Assembly: GCA_024867545.1 (NCBI GenBank)
Contig: JANFNE010000049.1
Span: forward strand, 1-64,000
Direction of reading: 5' to 3'
DNA: 64,000 nucleotides
Origin: Phytopythium helicoides
Taxonomy: Eukaryota > Oomycota > Peronosporomycetes > Pythiales > Pythiaceae
Positions 60,198 through 64,000 of this stretch are shown here, in pieces. Position 1 is the first letter of the stretch; every line of letters begins with the position of its first letter. The position numbers and the translations under genes are program-made. The notes under the pieces were generated by a model. That model saw nothing but the letters and a program-made list of their open reading frames with translations, was not told where the DNA came from and did not search any database.

Positions 60198-61394
60198 ATG
60201 GCGCTGGACGAGGAGCTCAAGGCGGCCGAGCGGCGCCGCCGCCACCGCGAGAGCATGGCACGCGGGCGTTCGCGTCTCAGCCAGTCGATGGCGTCGATGC
60301 GGCGCGAGCATGCGGCGCTGGCCTCGCGGCAGCAGGCGCTGCTGGCTGCGCGTAGCAAGTCACAAAAGACGCTCGAGGCGGCCGAGCAGCTACGCGCCGA
60401 CTTTGCGGCCGCCGTGGAGCGGCAGAACGCGCTGCTGGCCGAGCGCGAGGCGATCAGGAGGCGCATGGAGCAGCTCGAGATCTTTGAGGCCGTGCTGTGG
60501 GTCGACACGCCCGCGCCGGAGGCCGAGGACGCCGACGCGAGCAGCTACAGGGACCAGCAGCAGCTCGAGCGCCAGCTGCGCGGACGAGCGGGCCGACTTG
60601 TCTACTTCACGCCAGAGGAGCCGCCGTTCTACTTCGAGCCCGTGTCCGAGCAGACGTGCAGGGACTGGATCCGAGACGCGTACCAGACCTGCAAGCGACA
60701 CCACGCGCGCTTCGCTAGGCGCAAGTCGGTCGTCAGCGACGTCGCCAGCGAAGGATACTGCTTCGGATGGCGCGTGCAGCGGTCGCTCGTCGACAGCCAC
60801 CTGCACTTCCACTTCTCCAAGAGATTCCCCACCTGCAACCCCGAGGCGCTCGCCGAGAGACTCATGGACCACGGGTGGGACGTGCTCAACGACCCCGTCA
60901 AGTACGCCAAGCTATACCGCACCGTCCTCATCGTCAAGGTGCTGCAGCGCATCGACGAGTTCAACAGCATCATCCTGCGCAACTCCCCGAGCCCCGACCG
61001 GTCCGTGCAGATTCGCAGCGTCACTGCCATGTCGAGGGTCGACGACGTCGACGAGTTCGGACGCCGCACACTCACGATCGTCAACCTCGTGACGGATCCG
61101 CGCGAGGACAGCGCGCCGCCCACCCTGCAGGAGGCCACCAAGAACAAGGTCAAGTTCATCCGCGACGCCTGCACGTACATTATGCTGACAGTTGGCTACG
61201 GGCATGAAGGCGCGGACGGCGATGCGTTAAACCCGGACGGCATGCCCATCGAGCCGTACGTGGAGATGACGTACGGCGGGCACGGCGACTGCCTCAACGA
61301 GCAGCAAGCTCAGTACCTGTTTGTGGAGACTGGCCACGTGTTGTTTCGGTTCGAGCAAGTGCTTTGTCCGAGGAACCTTGTCACTAGCAGCTAG
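60198..61394 (+). CDS. M96-type coiled-coil/START-like protein, 398 aa
   Basis: The ATG at 60198 begins MALDEELKAAERRRRHRES, a basic helix followed by a long Ala/Arg/Glu coiled coil (to about 110). The second half has FEPVSEQTCRDWIRDAYQ, GYCFGWRVQRSLVDSHLHF, DVLNDPVKYAKLYRTVLIV and RRTLTIVNLVTDPRED, a layout I associate with the oomycete M96 mating-specific family and START-like folds. It is uninterrupted and GC-rich. The open frame continues 29 codons upstream without an ATG. Function is not established; the family name comes from mating-induced expression in Phytophthora. Confidence 0.65.
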   Translation: MALDEELKAAERRRRHRESMARGRSRLSQSMASMRREHAALASRQQALLAARSKSQKTLEAAEQLRADFAAAVERQNALLAEREAIRRRMEQLEIFEAVLWVDTPAPEAEDADASSYRDQQQLERQLRGRAGRLVYFTPEEPPFYFEPVSEQTCRDWIRDAYQTCKRHHARFARRKSVVSDVASEGYCFGWRVQRSLVDSHLHFHFSKRFPTCNPEALAERLMDHGWDVLNDPVKYAKLYRTVLIVKVLQRIDEFNSIILRNSPSPDRSVQIRSVTAMSRVDDVDEFGRRTLTIVNLVTDPREDSAPPTLQEATKNKVKFIRDACTYIMLTVGYGHEGADGDALNPDGMPIEPYVEMTYGGHGDCLNEQQAQYLFVETGHVLFRFEQVLCPRNLVTSS

Positions 61395-61479
61395 GAAGTT
61401 TAGTTGTCGTCGCTGTATTTGTTTTTTTAGTTTTGCGCGATGGAAGTGTAAGCAAGAATGAGATGCCGCCACTGTAGTT

Positions 61480-62106
61480 TCAAACCACAAGGTCTCCATC
61501 CGTTTGTCCGGCTGGGCGAATCTCCTCGCTTTCGGCAACATACGCTGGTGGCGAGTACGGTTTGGTCTTGGGCTTCGCATTGACGATATGAGGAGCAGCC
61601 GCTCGCGTCTTGCGTCGACACAGGCAGTGGACGCAAAGGCAGCATGCGAGGCATGGAGCAAGTGTTCCCACCAAAACGCCTACCAAGATACCAGTATGAT
61701 CACTGTTGTCGTCCTTTAGTTGTCGGCGAGTCAATGCTTGTGAGGCGACTGAGCCTGTAGGAGCCGGACGGGGCGTCCAGGAAACACAGGTGCATGAAAA
61801 GCTTTCCAGCTGGCAGTCCATCCTTTCTTTACAACAGCATGGCCGCCGCAAATTCTGCAACGGGTGCTCACTCCAGTAGCCGCAGAACTGTCCTGGCCCA
61901 TTGTTGAAGGCTTGAGAGCACACTTTGCTGTCGGGGTTGTCGCCATAATTGAGAGCTGCGCATTCGTGGCAGTTTGACCCTGTGTCGCCTAGAACAATCG
62001 CTGCTGCTGGCAGCTCTTCAAGTTGCTCTTCGAGCTGATAAGCAATAGAGCTGCTGGTGAGTAGAACAAGTATCGCTATGGCGCGACGAAGTACATGATC
62101 CCTCAT
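61480..62106 (-). CDS. Small Cys-rich single-pass membrane protein, 208 aa
   Basis: The ATG at 62106 gives a signal peptide (MRDHVLRRAIAILVLLTSSS). The ectodomain has ten or so Cys (SNCHECAALNYGDNPDSKVC, RRPCCCKERMDCQ, FSCTCVSW). A TM helix (GILVGVLVGTLAPCLACCLC) is followed by CRRKTRAA and a Pro/Tyr-rich cytoplasmic tail (KPYSPPAYVAESEE). The 3' end is convergent with the M96-type gene, 85 bp apart. It is a cell-surface protein of unknown role, similar in type to many oomycete membrane proteins. Confidence 0.7.
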   Translation of the reverse strand: MRDHVLRRAIAILVLLTSSSIAYQLEEQLEELPAAAIVLGDTGSNCHECAALNYGDNPDSKVCSQAFNNGPGQFCGYWSEHPLQNLRRPCCCKERMDCQLESFSCTCVSWTPRPAPTGSVASQALTRRQLKDDNSDHTGILVGVLVGTLAPCLACCLCVHCLCRRKTRAAAPHIVNAKPKTKPYSPPAYVAESEEIRPAGQTDGDLVV

Positions 62107-62411
62107 GGTGTTTGTCGCAGGCTCCTGCGTTTTCGTCAGGACAAATTCACTCGCGTCAAGGGCTGAATGTTTTGGCAATTGGCCACGTTCTTTTGGCGAG
62201 AGCCGATATTTCGGGCGAAGAAACCGACTTTGTTCATGTTTATCAGCGTGCTATTCTGCAAGAGCTTCTTCAACTTACACTGCTTACACTCACCCGGCTT
62301 CAAGAATCCCCACACAAAGCGCTGCGATCTTACTCAACCTCAAATGAATACCTCAAACTTGTGAGCTGACACCACCGTCTCCAAGCTGGAGACTCAAGCC
62401 TTTCTTTGCGA
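62107..62411. other. Intergenic between minus-strand genes
   Basis: Short region holding the promoter of the Cys-rich membrane protein gene and the 3' flank of the hydrolase gene. No further feature seen. Confidence 0.4.
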
Positions 62412-63673
62412 CTAGTTTTCCGGCTCGGGCTCAGGACCAGCATTGAGCACACGCGCTGCGTGCTTGGCCGCGAAGACGCACCCGTGGCGCGTCGCTTCCT
62501 TGGCGAACGGAATAATCATTGTCGGGAACATGACAACATCGTGCGGCATGTTCTCGAGCACGTCGAGTTCGACGTTCTCGACGCCACTCTTCTTGGCAAG
62601 CTCAACGTAGCGGATACCAGAGTCGCAGAAGCGCTCAAGACGGCCGACTTGGATGAAGAGCGGCGGGAGACCCGTGAGGTCACGGTTGATGGGCGACGCC
62701 TTGCGCAGCGCCTCTGGGTCATCCTTGATCGGCGACAGATAGATGTCGAGCACAGAGTCAGCAAAAGCGTCTGTGAGGACGCAGTGCGGCGTGGTGGGGT
62801 CGGCATTGCGCACGCTCATGTCAACGTCGGGGGAGAACAGCAGGCATAGCAGTGGCAGCTCGGCGCTGCGACCCTCGTCACGCAGGTTCATGCACGTTGT
62901 GAGCGACATCTCGGCACCAGCCGAGTCGCCCGATAGGATGACCTGGTGGGGCTGGACGCCCTCCGTCTTGAGCACAAACTCGTAGTTCAGGCGGCAATCG
63001 TCGACGGCCGCAGGGTACTTGTGCTCGGGTGATTTGCGGTAGTTGGCGAGCAGCACGTCGACGGCCACGTTGTCAATATCGTGCGTCTTCTTGAGCTCCT
63101 CGATGATGAGCGTGTGCGTAAGGTTGCCGAGCTCGAGTAGACCCATGGGGTCCGAGATGCTGTAGCCGCTGCCGTGGTGGTGGATGACCACGAGGCGCTG
63201 GGACTTTTCGCTGCGGCGCTCATCGCGCAGCCAGTAGTGCTCGAGTCCGTGGGCCGTAACCGTCTCGAGGCGCGTGCCGTGCTCCCGGCAGTTGGACTTC
63301 TTGAGCAGGCTTGCCGACCATGGCGAAGGGCGGGCGCATGAGCGCGGCGTTCTCGGTCGCGATGGTCTCACCGTAGCCGAGGAACATGAAGCGCATGACC
63401 ATGACCGGTCACCTCAAACGTGAGGCTCCAGTCTTGGTGCAGCGGCTTGAATCCTCGCGCAGCGAAGGCTCCGATTGCCTTGAGCACTGTGAGCTGCATC
63501 TTGAGTCCCACTAGCGGCGCCTCGGTCCAGGAGCGCACCAGCGGACGCGAGGCGCCCATGAACGCGACCAACACGAGCGCATAGAGCAGCGCGACGACGC
63601 CCAGCGCCAGGAACAGCGAGAAGTAGTAGCCCATGGCGAAGCCCGCGAGCAGCCACAGCGCGTTCTCGCTCAT
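62412..63673 (-). CDS. Alpha/beta hydrolase (abhydrolase_3/HSL-like) with two frame breaks
   Basis: The ATG at 63673 (MSENALWLLAGFAMGYYFSL) gives an N-terminal membrane anchor. The reading continues to LHQDWSLTFEV, shifts frame near 63400-63410 to VMRFMFLGYGETIATENAA, and shifts again near 63315-63330 to LLKKSNCREHGTRLETV, continuing to 62412. The hydrolase core has HHHGSGYS (oxyanion motif), VILSGDSAGAEMS (nucleophile Ser), a LPPLFIQVG strand and a late MPHDVVMF as the likely His. The two shifts lie within about 100 nt in a GC-rich stretch, so sequencing error is as likely as a pseudogene. It would act on ester substrates at a membrane. Confidence 0.75.
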
Positions 63674-64000
63674 GCTGGTCGACTGGCGGAAGAGCTCAGC
63701 AGCCTCGAAGCCGAAGGAGCAATGCGGACAAGCTCGTTGGTGACAAGCGCCATGTGGGACTCGCTGGGCCATACAAAAAAGACGGTAGAGGCTTCGGACC
63801 ACGAATACTATCTTGTTTCAGTGTTTTTGGCTTATTGGGAACGCCAGAGCATACAAATATAATGTGAATGGAAGCACTGACTGGTTAGGTAAGTCAGGAC
63901 GTGCTCCACGCATCAAACATTTTTGAAAGGCTGATGAGCCTTGAGCTTCCCGATGGAGAGCTGACCACCACCATTGCGACCACCTCGACATACCACCAGA
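63674..64000. other. 5' flank of the hydrolase gene, no other gene seen
   Basis: The open frame extends to 63802 but the earlier codons are not supported as coding. 63803-64000 shows no gene. Confidence 0.4.

Noticed and set aside
60178..61092. Second plus frame of 304 codons over the M96-type gene
   Set aside because: Ser/Arg/Thr-rich shadow of a GC-rich gene; no motifs, while the frame at 60198 shows family features.
1..64000. tRNA, rRNA, riboswitch or CRISPR features
   Set aside because: No cloverleaf with B-box, rRNA core sequence or regular spacer array was recognised; repeats are telomeric, subtelomeric or transposon-derived.

Overview
This window is one chromosome end of an oomycete (Peronosporales/Pythiales type; genus not resolved). 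The evidence is a terminal array of the TTTAGGG-type telomere repeat, short GT-AG introns of about 60-110 nt, an LRR-TKL receptor kinase with one leucine-rich repeat per exon, coiled-coil/START-like proteins of the oomycete M96 type, a secreted GH78-like glycosidase, and a transposon mix of chromodomain Ty3/gypsy, piggyBac, PIF/Harbinger and Mutator-like elements. No rRNA, tRNA, CRISPR array or prokaryotic operon was seen. Layout: 1-275 telomere; 276-8582 subtelomeric tandem repeats of about 1.7-1.9 kb, each ending in a 120-130 nt fold-back plus interstitial telomere repeats; 8583-9262 truncated retroelement whose minus-strand ORF starts with a histone H3 tail look-alike followed by a chromodomain-like region; 9263-18956 a ferric reductase/NADPH oxidase-like pseudogene split by a complete Ty3/gypsy chromovirus (identical LTRs, 5-bp target duplication) and, next to it, a solo LTR of the same family; 18957-25680 decayed repeats and a broken Harbinger-type pair; 25683-29295 a piggyBac element with TTAA ends and an apparently intact three-exon transposase; 29317-32423 a Mutator-like element (MULE-1) with 52-bp terminal inverted repeats and a second ORF; 33519-40237 a second MULE with an 11-bp target duplication, carrying an intact SET-domain methyltransferase ORF and itself interrupted by a 2.4-kb Harbinger element; 41718-43263 a third, frameshifted MULE transposase; 44405-45250 remains of a Ser/Gly-rich beta-repeat protein. 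From about 45.6 kb inward the sequence becomes host-gene-like: two paralogous three-exon START-like genes (45682-46939 and 54956-56424), the LRR receptor kinase (minus, 47960-51505), an aldehyde dehydrogenase pseudogene, the GH78-like enzyme (minus, 57259-59379), an M96-type protein (plus, 60198-61394), a small Cys-rich membrane protein (minus) and an alpha/beta hydrolase (minus) with two frame breaks. How it fits together: the distal 45 kb is a nested mobile-element landscape. Three kinds of element carry chromatin-related protein modules: a chromodomain on the gypsy polyprotein, an H3-tail mimic plus chromodomain on the truncated element, and a SET methyltransferase inside MULE-2. In both LTR elements an ORF lies antisense next to the 3' LTR. 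The H3-tail mimic, the antisense-ORF architecture, the SET cargo and the covarying subtelomeric hairpins are the most novel signals. All calls come from reading the sequence; no database search was possible.
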